Of a stretch of 64,000 bases of DNA, positions 25,102 through 33,323 are shown in pieces. The notes under the pieces are model-generated. The model was not told where the DNA came from. It ran no database searches and saw only the letters and a program-made list of their open reading frames with translations. The position numbers and the translations under genes are program-made. Position 1 is the first letter of the stretch. Every line of letters begins with the position of its first letter. Source of the stretch: an uncultured Acidobacteriaceae bacterium (lineage in GTDB: Bacteria > Acidobacteriota > Terriglobia > Terriglobales > Acidobacteriaceae); the NCBI GenBank assembly GCA_937879855.1, contig CALFMO010000061.1:1-64000 (forward strand). Reading direction: 5' to 3'.

Positions 25102-26964
25102 TTACCGTACGGCGGTTTTTGTTGCTGCCGGGGTTGGAGTGAAGTAGCGCACCGTTACATCGTCTCCGTATTGCGCGGTTCGGCCGGCTGCAGCGCGGGT
25201 CCGCTTCGTGGGAGTGTCGTATGTAAAGGTCCGCACGGTGACATCGTCGCCAATGTAGTCCACCTCATTCGAATTCACGCGTACCCGCTTCGACGTGTTC
25301 CTCGCGCTGGTAGCGCTTTTCATTGGAACTGGGACGGGCTTAACGGCCGCCGCAGGTTTCGCCGCGTCTGGTTTCGGGAGAGATGTCGGATGATCGGCTG
25401 GACTCGCGCTGGGCAGCGTGGATGACTCCAGGGACCTGGCGGGACTGTGGCTCTTGTAGACAATCCCCGCGACGAATGCAAGTACGACGGCGACTGTGGT
25501 CACAGCCGCGTTCCGCCACCCGCTAGGCAAAGTGAAATTCTGTGCACGCTGGGTGAGCCGGGTTGCGGAAGAACGCGCGCGCCCGAGGATTGCTGCGAAC
25601 TCCGCAGCCATGGCCTGGGCAAAGTTCTGCCAGCGATTGGGTACGGCAAGATTCTGCGCGCGGTGGGGAAGTCGGGCCGCCGAGGAAGCGGTGCGCTTAA
25701 GGACGGAAGACACCTCTGTGGCCGCCGATTTCGCCGAGTTCCGCCAGCGGTTGGACAACCCATTAGTTCTCGCTTGCCGCACGCGCACGACGTCGTGGAA
25801 TGCTGATTTCCTTAAACTGGTTGACAATTCCTGGGCCGCCGCTTGGGCGATGCTGAGCATGTGCTGGATGACGTGCTTCGCGCGCTCCCCGAGTATGGTT
25901 GTCGAAGTTGCGGTGCGCTTCAGCATCAATGAAAGCTTTGTGACTGCCGCTTGGGCCGAACGCCTCCCACGCTCGGGCCAGGTCGCGATTCTCGCGCGTT
26001 GCGCGAGCAAGGCCGCAGGCAAAGTCGGTGGCCTGAATGTGTGGGCCCTGCTAGCTGCAACTGTGGTCGATGCCCGAGGGCTGGGCGAGGCTAGTTTTTT
26101 TGCACGCTGGGCGACGCTTGCGGAAAGCCAGGCTGTCTGCCTGAAGATGGCCATTTGCCTTATATCTGCGAGTACGGCAGCGAACCGCGCGTAGAGAGAA
26201 TGCTCGTTTTGCGGGAGCATCATGAACGCGGGAGCGTCGACGTAATCTTCGTCCAACGGAGCGCCTTCCTCAAATTCTTGCGAAGCATCTTCCTCAAGCT
26301 CAAGCAAAGGTGACGCTATTTCCTCAAGCTCCGGTGTGGCCACTTGCACAGGCACATTAGGTATCGAGGCCGCATCAGCAGCAGCCGCCAAAGCGGCTTC
26401 CACGGCCTGAGGACGCTCTGGCTCGTGTTCCAGTTGGGCGACGCGACTCAGGGCCACTTCAACTTGTTCGGCCATGGAGCGATAGGTTTGTATTTCGTGA
26501 TCCTCGAAGCTGTGCGCTCCATTGAACCTGACGTCAAACACTCCCGCCACAGCGCCTTCGCGATAGATCGGAAGGATAAGAAGGGCGTTCGCTCCAAACT
26601 GCCTGCAAATGTCGGCTTCAATTCGCGTATCGGTCTGCGCATTCTCGACCCGAAGAATTTCGCGATTGGTTTTGGCGCCGGCGCAAACGGTCAACGAGGC
26701 CGCCACCTGCAGACCCACGCAGTTGGCGCAACTCCCGATTCCAGCACGGTAGGTAAGTCGATCGCGCTTTAACAAAGCGATGCCTACTCCGGCCGCATCG
26801 GCAACTTTTTGCGTTGCCTCCACGATATAACGCATGGCGCCATCCAGATGGAGGTCCATGGCGGCGGAAAGTGATTCGGCGCTAATCTGGCTTTCCTGCG
26901 TCGCCGATGCGTTGGCCAATAGCTGCTGGAAAGTTTCACGATCGGGGCTGGGAGGAATCTTCAT
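25102..26964 (-). CDS. GAF-domain protein with tandem helical repeats and one transmembrane segment
   Basis: About 620 residues from ATG 26964; an earlier in-frame start exists at 27048. Residues about 50-180 form a GAF sensor domain (VADAAGVGIALLKRDRLTYR ... FGANALLILPIYREGAVAGV), with a CANC pair and one further Cys that could bind a ligand. An acidic Pro/Glu linker follows (EEDASQEFEEGAPLDEDY). From about residue 270 to 480 runs a series of similar units built on W/R-N-(F/S)-A-x-(S/A)-x-A-T/A-E-x-x-x-x-L and LPHRAQNLA / LTQRAQNFT. A single membrane span (TTVAVVLAFVAGIVY, about 485-504) precedes a Pro/Ala-rich exterior tail holding two copies of DDVTVR-x-(F/Y)-T. The composition and order are not those of a known signalling protein. 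Confidence 0.7.
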   Translation of the reverse strand: MKIPPSPDRETFQQLLANASATQESQISAESLSAAMDLHLDGAMRYIVEATQKVADAAGVGIALLKRDRLTYRAGIGSCANCVGLQVAASLTVCAGAKTNREILRVENAQTDTRIEADICRQFGANALLILPIYREGAVAGVFDVRFNGAHSFEDHEIQTYRSMAEQVEVALSRVAQLEHEPERPQAVEAALAAAADAASIPNVPVQVATPELEEIASPLLELEEDASQEFEEGAPLDEDYVDAPAFMMLPQNEHSLYARFAAVLADIRQMAIFRQTAWLSASVAQRAKKLASPSPRASTTVAASRAHTFRPPTLPAALLAQRARIATWPERGRRSAQAAVTKLSLMLKRTATSTTILGERAKHVIQHMLSIAQAAAQELSTSLRKSAFHDVVRVRQARTNGLSNRWRNSAKSAATEVSSVLKRTASSAARLPHRAQNLAVPNRWQNFAQAMAAEFAAILGRARSSATRLTQRAQNFTLPSGWRNAAVTTVAVVLAFVAGIVYKSHSPARSLESSTLPSASPADHPTSLPKPDAAKPAAAVKPVPVPMKSATSARNTSKRVRVNSNEVDYIGDDVTVRTFTYDTPTKRTRAAAGRTAQYGDDVTVRYFTPTPAATKTAVR

Positions 26965-27222
26965 TGCCGCAGTACCTAGCGGGCTTTGAGCGGGGCGAGC
27001 GGGCCGTACCACAGTTAAAGCCGGCAAGCGAAGTTTCTCACCGCGCAAAATCCACTGTCAATACAAATTCCAGCAAATTGCCGAATGGTTTGGATGCCAA
27101 CCCCCGCACGGTCGTTGCCGGGTAATTTGGGTTTACGTTTCCCGGTAATTGGGATTTCTTGCCCAGTGAGCCCGCGCGCAGGCAGGGTGAGAGCCGGAAT
27201 TTTACGACGTGATCTCCCCTTG

Positions 27223-28503
27223 CTATTTAGCTTTCGAGGGCATGCTTCGTGGAGGCGCGGCGCTTGCCGGTTCCACGTGGACCGAGGGGTTCGATGACGC
27301 CGCGGCCGCATTGTTAAGCGGTGCCGCTGCAGTCGGCTGTTTTGCGCACAGTTCGATGACTTCAGCAATCCGCTGGCTCTCGTATTGCTTCTGCGCTTGC
27401 CAGGTGCGCAAGGTTTCTTTCTCTCGCTCCACTTGATCCTGGTTATGCTGGATGCGCTCGGCGTAGTGCGCGGTGACACTCTCCATCTCGGCTTGAATCT
27501 GTGCGTTTTCCTGGGTCTTGCGTTTCTCGAATTCTTCCAATTGTTTCTGCTGGCCAGCGTCGTAAGAACTGAGGGCTTGCTGGCGCCGGGTTGCATCGCG
27601 GAGCAGGTCATCGGTAGAAGTGCCCGCCGCATCGAGAGCCATCAGCACGGAGGCGCGCTTGATCTCGGGCGACAACGTCCGTATGCGGTCGCTGTTCAGC
27701 ATATCGACGACTTTATGAATACCGTACCCTGAGTCGCGACTTAAGATTCCTGCGGCGCGATAAATGTCTTCGTAGGAGAGCAGATTGGTTTGGGGGCCCG
27801 TGAGGCCTTCCGCGGGATGAGGATTCGATGGGTTCATAGTAGCCTCCGTGGTTGCGACTTGTTCGAGCGCGCCAGTAGCTTCTTGTTTGCGCCAGAAATA
27901 GGGAAAGAATCCTTTGGACTGCATACCTTTCCTTTCTTGGCGTGGGGACGCGCCTGCGGGATGAGACAGATCGGGTCGGGCCGGATCGGCGCGATGAGCC
28001 TGGCGGCTTTGCGAATTGCTTTTGGATGGTTCGGGCGTTCCCGGTCTGAGACGGCGCGTCTCCGGAACTTGCATTGGGAGAGTTTGAGCCTTGGCCAGAA
28101 GACTCTTCGGCTTGGGCGCAGTTTTTGAGGCCTCCCTTGACGACGCCGGAAGATCTTTTGAAACAACGCCGGTGACTTCGGACGGCGCCGGTTGCGATGC
28201 CTGCCCAGTTTCTTTGGGCGGCGACTTCAGTAGTAACTGCTCTCCATCTCGTCGGACTCCAAGAAGGAAATCTTTGCCATCGCTGCGACAGTTTCGGGCA
28301 ATGGCAGAGAATTGCTCTCTTTTCCATTTCACAACCAGCCGGGAGCCAATTGAGATGGGACTCTTGAGCCGAATGCAGGCTCCGGACGGAGAGGTGTCTT
28401 CCAGCGTGGCCGGAGCGCGATAGGGCGTGCCCGCGGGATCCTCCCAGGTAACTTCGGCAACTGCCCACAAGACCGTTCTTGGCTCAATGTTACGCCCGTC
28501 CAT
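27223..28503 (-). CDS. PilZ-like protein with Pro-rich linker and C-terminal coiled coil
   Basis: A 426-residue protein. The first 95 residues have the PilZ-type barrel: a basic N-terminal strand, then LEDTSPSGACIRLKSPISIGSRLVVKW and LLGVRRDGEQLLLK; the canonical RxxxR is incomplete, so c-di-GMP binding is doubtful. A long disordered Ser/Pro linker follows. Residues about 235-300 contain LSYEDIYRAAGILSRDSGYGIHKVVDML, and from about 310 a charged helix (QQKQLEEFEKRKTQENAQ) forms a coiled coil that ends in an Ala/Pro-rich tail. It may act in surface motility or exopolysaccharide control. It lies 258 bases upstream of the GAF gene on the same strand. Confidence 0.7.
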   Translation of the reverse strand: MDGRNIEPRTVLWAVAEVTWEDPAGTPYRAPATLEDTSPSGACIRLKSPISIGSRLVVKWKREQFSAIARNCRSDGKDFLLGVRRDGEQLLLKSPPKETGQASQPAPSEVTGVVSKDLPASSREASKTAPKPKSLLAKAQTLPMQVPETRRLRPGTPEPSKSNSQSRQAHRADPARPDLSHPAGASPRQERKGMQSKGFFPYFWRKQEATGALEQVATTEATMNPSNPHPAEGLTGPQTNLLSYEDIYRAAGILSRDSGYGIHKVVDMLNSDRIRTLSPEIKRASVLMALDAAGTSTDDLLRDATRRQQALSSYDAGQQKQLEEFEKRKTQENAQIQAEMESVTAHYAERIQHNQDQVEREKETLRTWQAQKQYESQRIAEVIELCAKQPTAAAPLNNAAAASSNPSVHVEPASAAPPRSMPSKAK

Positions 28504-28634
28504 GCCATTTGTATCGGCACTGCACTGGCGACAGTTTAGTTACTACTGGGTCGGGGAGCGCTCGGTCGAGAAAAGTGGTCGTTGGAGATCAAAACGGCAC
28601 ATTTCCCAATTCGGTCGCCGTGCGAGCCTTGACG

Positions 28635-30098
28635 CTATACAAACAGGCGCATGAACCCGGTGGCCGAGAGGTCGGCGGAAAGGAAGAGGGAATCACTTCG
28701 GCCAGCGGCGCGAGCCAGAGCTTGCGCAGCCAGATATCCACTGCGGACTGCGCCTTCCATCGTTGCAGGCCAGCCAGTAGCGGTCCAGTCGCCTGCCAAA
28801 AAAACGCGCGGCCACATGGTGGCTGCAGCGGGACGGTGGGCCTCAATTCCTGGGCGCGGCGAATAGGTGGCGTGGAGTTCTTTGATCACTGTGGACTTTA
28901 CGAGATTGGCTTGGCGTGCGGCAGGGAAGAATTCACGCACTTCCTTGAGAGCGAGATCGACGATCTCCGCGCGCGATTTATCGATCAGCGTTTTCGACGA
29001 ACTTACCACCAGTTCGATATAACTTCCCGCCGGGCCGGCGCCAGCTTGCGTGCGAATCGGCTGCAGGCGGGATTTGTGGAACATCCATTGAATGGTGCGG
29101 TCGAGCAGCACGGCGTGGTCGAGATCGGAAATCTGGCGATCGAACCAGAGGTGGATGCCAGTGATGGGTGCGGTCTCGAAGTGGCTGAGTCTCTCGCGAA
29201 TGGGCGCGCTCTCGGGCGTGTCGGGAAGGACACGGTCCAGAGCTTCGAACGGGAGCGCGAGGATCAGGAAGTCAAAGTCCCCACCCTGTCCCTGCAAACT
29301 ATGCAGGGACAATGGTGGAGCACCCTCGTTTTTTTCTTCCTGAGTCCGGAGCTGCAGTTGAACGCGTGAAGCATCGGCGGTGAAGCTTTCGATTGGTTGG
29401 CGGAAGTGCAATTCACCGCCGCGGGCGCGGATGTAATCGCCGGCGGCATTATAGAGATCGGTGAGCGGAACGGTGGGCACTCCCATTTGCCGGGCCGCAG
29501 GAGATTTCATCGACTCGCGCACGACTTGTGCCGCGGCGGAGATGGAAATGAGATCGAGTTCCTCGCTGAGCGCGCTGACCAGGATGGGGCGCCAGAAACG
29601 CTCGATCGCTGTTTTGGTCTGGCCATGATGATCGAGCCAGTGCTGAAAGGATTGCCCGGTATCGCGCTGCTCTGTCAGGGTGAGTGGGACCATTGCGCGC
29701 GCAATGGCAAACTTGTCGGCTGCGTTCAGGAATTTGAAGTTCAGAAACGATGGCGCAGTGTGCAGCGGCGCCGGAAGCGGCGATGATTTCATCACTGAAG
29801 TGCGGCCGCCGGGTTCGATGAACGTCATCGTGTCGTACCAGCGGATTTGGTTGGCGACTCCAATGCGCTGGTAGAACTCCATCAGATTGGTGCACACGCG
29901 GAAGAGCACGTGCTGGCAGTTGTCGACGACTTCGCCGGTGCCGGGATGTTCCCACGAAGACGCCCGGCCACCGAGGAAGGGACGCTTCTCGAATAAAGCT
30001 ACGCGGAAACCCGCGTCAGATAAGGCACATGCGGCGGCGAGTCCGGCGAGGCCACCTCCGGCGATGGCGACTCTGGGTTGAGGTGCGGAGGGTGGCAT
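28635..30098 (-). CDS. hpnE: Hydroxysqualene dehydroxylase HpnE
   Basis: FAD-dependent enzyme of 487 residues that reduces hydroxysqualene to squalene, the last step of the HpnC/D/E route. The dinucleotide-binding site AIAGGGLAGLAAACALSDAG leads directly into FEKRPFLGGRASSW. Further amine-oxidase-type features are GEVVDNCQHVLF, the mid-protein SALSEELDLISISAA block and the C-terminal PRVFLAGDWTATGWPATMEGAV FAD loop. A stretch of about 20 residues (EEKNEGAPPLSLHSLQGQG) is encoded by a palindromic repeat at 29281-29318 and looks like an in-frame insertion. It is the last gene of the squalene cluster in transcription order, 159 bases after hpnD. Confidence 0.92.
   Translation of the reverse strand: MPPSAPQPRVAIAGGGLAGLAAACALSDAGFRVALFEKRPFLGGRASSWEHPGTGEVVDNCQHVLFRVCTNLMEFYQRIGVANQIRWYDTMTFIEPGGRTSVMKSSPLPAPLHTAPSFLNFKFLNAADKFAIARAMVPLTLTEQRDTGQSFQHWLDHHGQTKTAIERFWRPILVSALSEELDLISISAAAQVVRESMKSPAARQMGVPTVPLTDLYNAAGDYIRARGGELHFRQPIESFTADASRVQLQLRTQEEKNEGAPPLSLHSLQGQGGDFDFLILALPFEALDRVLPDTPESAPIRERLSHFETAPITGIHLWFDRQISDLDHAVLLDRTIQWMFHKSRLQPIRTQAGAGPAGSYIELVVSSSKTLIDKSRAEIVDLALKEVREFFPAARQANLVKSTVIKELHATYSPRPGIEAHRPAAATMWPRVFLAGDWTATGWPATMEGAVRSGYLAAQALARAAGRSDSLFLSADLSATGFMRLFV
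29281..29318. repeat. Palindromic repeat inside hpnE
   Basis: Left arm CCACCCTGTCCCTGCA (29281-29296), a five-base loop, right arm TGCAGGGACAATGGTGG (29302-29318); only one small mismatch in the outer stem. It is read in frame in hpnE, and the following bases TGGAGCACCCT recur at 23718 inside the tail of the first EamA gene. Confidence 0.65.
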
Positions 30099-30114
30099 CG
30101 AGTCAGATGAGCCC

Positions 30115-30190
30115 TGTCATCCTGAGCGTAGCGAAGGACCAATGTAGTGGGCGTCGAGTACATCGGTCCTTCGCTGCGCTCAGGGTGACA
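30115..30190. repeat. Long inverted repeat between hpnD and hpnE
   Basis: Arms of 26 bases at 30115-30140 and 30165-30190 with two mismatches; the core CATCCTGAGCG-TAGCGAAGGACC is of the dispersed type common in Acidobacteriota genomes. The 24-base loop holds no gene. As RNA it would form a long hairpin between two genes of one operon and could lower hpnE expression or stabilise the upstream part. Confidence 0.75.
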
Positions 30191-30257
30191 CACCATGCCC
30201 TCACGATGACAAAGCTTGGTGGCACGGGATTGCAGCGGGACGATTGCACGATCGAGG

Positions 30258-31202
30258 TCACTTTACCCGCTTGAGGAAGCCCTTGGCGAGGATGCGCAAC
30301 TTTTCTGAGGTGCTCAGGGCGATTTTCGCGCTGAAGACGTCGTACTGCTTTTCGGCGATCTTCTCGAGCAGGCGGCGATAAATTGTCACCAGAACCCATA
30401 GCGCGGGCTGGCTGTCTTCGGCGATGTAGTGCAGGAGCGCGTCGCCGGACGCGTAGAACTCGCGGGCGCGGTCGGCTTCGAGGGCGAGTAGCGGGCGGAA
30501 GCGCGCAGGGTCCGGCGACTCGAGCAGTTCGGCGGCGGACAGGTTGAACTTCGTCAGGTCTTCTTCCGGGAGATAGACCCGGCGCATGCCGGCGTCTTCT
30601 TTTACATCGCGAATGATGTTGGTGAGCTGGAAGGCCAGGCCGCAACGCTCGGCCAGTGGCTCGGCCGCCGGATCGCGATAACCAAAGACGTGAATGCAAA
30701 CCAGGCCCACGACCGAGGCCACGCGATAGCAATAGAGACGCAGGTCCTCGAAAGTCTTGTACTGAATTGTGAGGCCTTCAGCACTGGTAGTGTGGCCGGC
30801 AGCCTCGGATTCTTCCACGTCCATGGCCGTGCCGTGGGCGAGTTCATCGAGCAATCCGGCGGGAATCGAATAGCGTCGCTGGGCGTCGGTCAGGGCAAGC
30901 AGGATGGCGTCGTCGGTGGGCTGCCCTTGCTGGGCGCGGTGCAGAGCGTCAAGCCATACGTCGAGTTTCTGACGACGCTCGGGCAAACTCAGCTTGGGAT
31001 CGTCGGTAATGTCATCACACAGACGCATGAAGGCGTATACGGCGCACAAAGCTTCGCGCTTGCGGCGCGGCAGGACGAGGAATGCGTAGTAAAAATTCTT
31101 CGCCGCCCTGCGCGTGATCCCCTTGCACACGGAATACGCCATGACGAGCTGGGGATGGGCAGGCGTCCAGCGCACAGGGACCTGCTGCGTTCCGGCGCTC
31201 AC
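30258..31202 (-). CDS. hpnD: Presqualene diphosphate synthase HpnD
   Basis: Condenses two farnesyl diphosphates to presqualene diphosphate; membrane-associated, all-helical trans-prenyltransferase of 314 residues. The first Asp-rich motif is FMRLCDDITDDP near residue 62. The second aspartate region is NIIRDVKEDAGMRRVYLPEEDL near 200. AKNFYYAFLVLPRRKREALCAVYAF and CYRVASVVGLVCIHVFGY are further family blocks. A GTG start at 31202 overlaps the hpnC TGA (GTGA), so translation is coupled; an internal ATG 21 codons on is possible. Together with hpnC and hpnE it replaces eukaryote-type squalene synthase. Confidence 0.93.
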   Translation of the reverse strand: MSAGTQQVPVRWTPAHPQLVMAYSVCKGITRRAAKNFYYAFLVLPRRKREALCAVYAFMRLCDDITDDPKLSLPERRQKLDVWLDALHRAQQGQPTDDAILLALTDAQRRYSIPAGLLDELAHGTAMDVEESEAAGHTTSAEGLTIQYKTFEDLRLYCYRVASVVGLVCIHVFGYRDPAAEPLAERCGLAFQLTNIIRDVKEDAGMRRVYLPEEDLTKFNLSAAELLESPDPARFRPLLALEADRAREFYASGDALLHYIAEDSQPALWVLVTIYRRLLEKIAEKQYDVFSAKIALSTSEKLRILAKGFLKRVK

Positions 31203-32173
31203 GGTTTTCCTCCTGCTGTGATTCCCACCAGTTTGCCAATTGCGGCACGAGCGACCAGAGCTAGCTTGCGCGGCTTCGAAATGACGGGACGATTTCCCAG
31301 GACAGCGTAGTTCTGGCTTTCAATGGCGTTCAAGATTTCCAGGCCACCCCGGCTGAAAAGATCGAGATCGACGGCCAGTTCGCGGTCGACCTTCCCAATC
31401 AGCGGCAAGCCTTGGCGAAACCAATCACGGGCGCGCTCCACTTCAAACTTCATCATGGCGCAGAAGGCTGGAGTGTTCTGGTTATTTGCAATTTCAGACT
31501 GCGCGACGTTGAAGCGGCGGAGATCTTCGAGCGGGAGGTAGATGCGTCCTTTTTCGTAGTCGACGCTGACATCCTGCCAGAAGTTGGCGAGTTGCAGCGC
31601 AGTGCAGGTGAAATCGGCGAGATACTGACGTTCGACATCGCGGTATCCGCAAAGATAGAGAACGAGATGGCCGACCGGATTCGCCGAGTAACGGCAGTAG
31701 GCCAGCACGTCATTGAAGGTTTCAAAGCGAGTGATGGTCTGATCCTGGCGGAAAGCGCGCAGGAGATCGGAGAACTCATGCTTGGGGATATCGAACTCGC
31801 GCACGGTCTCGGCGAGAGCGACGAAAACCGGATGTCGCGGGTTGCCGTCGTAACAGGCGTCGAGCTCACCCTGCCATTGATCCAACAATGCGAGCGAGGC
31901 GGAGGGATCACCGACTTCGTCGCTGAGGTCGTCGGAGATGCGGCAGTAGGCGTAGACATTGAAGAAATGCTGGCGCAGCCTGCGAGGAAGAAACCAGCTC
32001 GCAACAGAGAAATTTTCGTAGTGCGTGCGGGCGAGGCGGGCACAGTATTCGCGAGCTTCGGCCAATGTCGGCGGAGTGGAGGGGATGGCGTATTCCGCGG
32101 GCAGGCGGTTCCAGCCCAACGCGGCGTTGCGTGCGGGCGAGGGCAGCGGATTTGGGGTGACGAGTTGGGTCAC
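31199..32173 (-). CDS. hpnC: Hydroxysqualene synthase HpnC
   Basis: Converts presqualene diphosphate to hydroxysqualene; 324 residues, GTG start at 32173. The first Asp-rich motif is YCRISDDLSDEVGD near residue 80 and the second is LANFWQDVSVDYEKGRIYLPLEDL near 205. ENFSVASWFLPRRLRQHFFNVYAY precedes the first motif, as expected for this clade. The last four bases overlap hpnD. Upstream lies a 104-base spacer containing a 31-base inverted repeat, which separates it from the alcohol dehydrogenase on the same strand and probably marks the operon start or a transcript end. Confidence 0.93.
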   Translation of the reverse strand: MTQLVTPNPLPSPARNAALGWNRLPAEYAIPSTPPTLAEAREYCARLARTHYENFSVASWFLPRRLRQHFFNVYAYCRISDDLSDEVGDPSASLALLDQWQGELDACYDGNPRHPVFVALAETVREFDIPKHEFSDLLRAFRQDQTITRFETFNDVLAYCRYSANPVGHLVLYLCGYRDVERQYLADFTCTALQLANFWQDVSVDYEKGRIYLPLEDLRRFNVAQSEIANNQNTPAFCAMMKFEVERARDWFRQGLPLIGKVDRELAVDLDLFSRGGLEILNAIESQNYAVLGNRPVISKPRKLALVARAAIGKLVGITAGGKP

Positions 32174-32187
32174 AGTTTAATAGAACA

Positions 32188-32269
32188 TTGATGATTGTTG
32201 ATTTCTGATTGTTGATTGGGCTGTAGGCTTTGTGCTTTCAATCAACAATCAAAAATCAACAATCATCAA
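32188..32269. repeat. Large inverted repeat upstream of hpnC
   Basis: Two 31-base arms (32188-32218 and 32239-32269) that pair with one mismatch, separated by 20 bases. Each arm is built from TTGATGATTGTTGATT-type units, so the arms are themselves repetitive. It is AT-rich in contrast to its surroundings. It ends nine bases before the stop codon of the dehydrogenase gene at 32278 and could act as terminator for it, or be a small non-autonomous mobile element. No flanking target duplication was recognised. Confidence 0.85.
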
Positions 32270-32277
32270 TTCTTATC

Positions 32278-33315
32278 TCAGTGGCCGGGAATGATTGCGG
32301 TTTTGATGTCGCCCCCGCGGTTCAGCATGTGCCGCAAAACCTGTTGCAGGCGCGACAGCGGCGCCTCTCCGGTGATGTAGTCGGTGGGGCGAATCTTTTT
32401 AGCCGCGATCAATCCGAAGGCTCGGCGAACCGTTTCCGGCGTGTGGTGGAACGTCGCCTTCAGCGTGATTTCAGAGTAGTGCAGGCGATTGGTTTCGAGT
32501 TGCACTTTGGTTCCGCTGGCGCATCCACCGAAGAAATTGACAGTGCCGCCTTTGCGGACCATGTCGACGGCCCACTCCCAGGCTTCGGGGCGGCCGACCG
32601 CTTCGATCACCACATCGCATCCGCGCTTCTGCGGGGAAATCGCGCGGACGGCTTCCACCACATTCGGAACTTTTGTGGTCTGAATAATCTCGTGCGCGCC
32701 CATGTGCTTGGCGGCATCCACCTGGCTGTCGCGCTTGACAACGGAAATCACGTTGCAGCCGATGGCACGCGCGACCTGGACGAACATGAGGCCGATGGGG
32801 CCACCGCCGAGAATGGCGACTGTATCGCCGATCTCGACTCCCGTTTCGTGCAAGCCACGCAGGACGCAGGCCAGAGGCTCGGTCATGGCAGCGTCTTCCA
32901 CGCTGACGTTGGGGGGGATGATCAGCATGTTCGCTTCAACAATTCGGCGGGGGACCCGAATGTACTCCGCATAAGCCCCATTGTTGAAGAGCAAGTCTTC
33001 GCAGAGATTCTCCTGATGCTTGGAGCAATAAAAACACATCTGGCAAGGCGCGGAGTTGAGGGCGACCACTCTCATGCCCTTCTTGAAGCCATTCACCCCG
33101 GCTCCGACTTCTTCGATGACGCCAGCCAATTCATGTCCGAACAAGGCAGGAGGAACGATCATGCGGGCGTGATAGCCGCGCTGGTACACTTTAAGATCGG
33201 TGCCGCAGGTCAGCGCGACTTGTACTTTGACTAGAACCTCGCCTTCTCCCACGCGAGGGATGGGTACTTTTTCAATCTTCAAGTCTTCTTTGCCGTACAA
33301 GACGGCAGCTGTCAT
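32278..33315 (-). CDS. Zinc-dependent alcohol dehydrogenase family protein, copy 2
   Basis: Medium-chain dehydrogenase/reductase of about 345 residues from ATG 33315 (GTG and TTG codons further upstream would overlap the preceding gene). TCGTDLKVYQRGYH and LFGHELAGVIEEVG give the catalytic zinc ligands. CQMCFYCSKHQENLC is the structural-zinc loop. LGGGPIGLMFVQVARAIGC is the NAD-binding fold. The closest general type is sorbitol/threonine dehydrogenase. It starts eight bases after the first dehydrogenase gene and forms an operon with it. The substrate is unknown; its place next to the squalene genes may be incidental. Confidence 0.88.
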   Translation of the reverse strand: MTAAVLYGKEDLKIEKVPIPRVGEGEVLVKVQVALTCGTDLKVYQRGYHARMIVPPALFGHELAGVIEEVGAGVNGFKKGMRVVALNSAPCQMCFYCSKHQENLCEDLLFNNGAYAEYIRVPRRIVEANMLIIPPNVSVEDAAMTEPLACVLRGLHETGVEIGDTVAILGGGPIGLMFVQVARAIGCNVISVVKRDSQVDAAKHMGAHEIIQTTKVPNVVEAVRAISPQKRGCDVVIEAVGRPEAWEWAVDMVRKGGTVNFFGGCASGTKVQLETNRLHYSEITLKATFHHTPETVRRAFGLIAAKKIRPTDYITGEAPLSRLQQVLRHMLNRGGDIKTAIIPGH

Positions 33316-33323
33316 TTTTCCAT

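Noticed and set aside
27223..28503. Firm call of a c-di-GMP receptor
   Set aside because: The PilZ-like fold is plausible, but the RxxxR binding motif is not complete, so nucleotide binding is left open.
32188..32269. Inverted repeat as part of an insertion sequence or CRISPR
   Set aside because: No transposase, spacers or target duplication was seen, and only one pair of arms is present.
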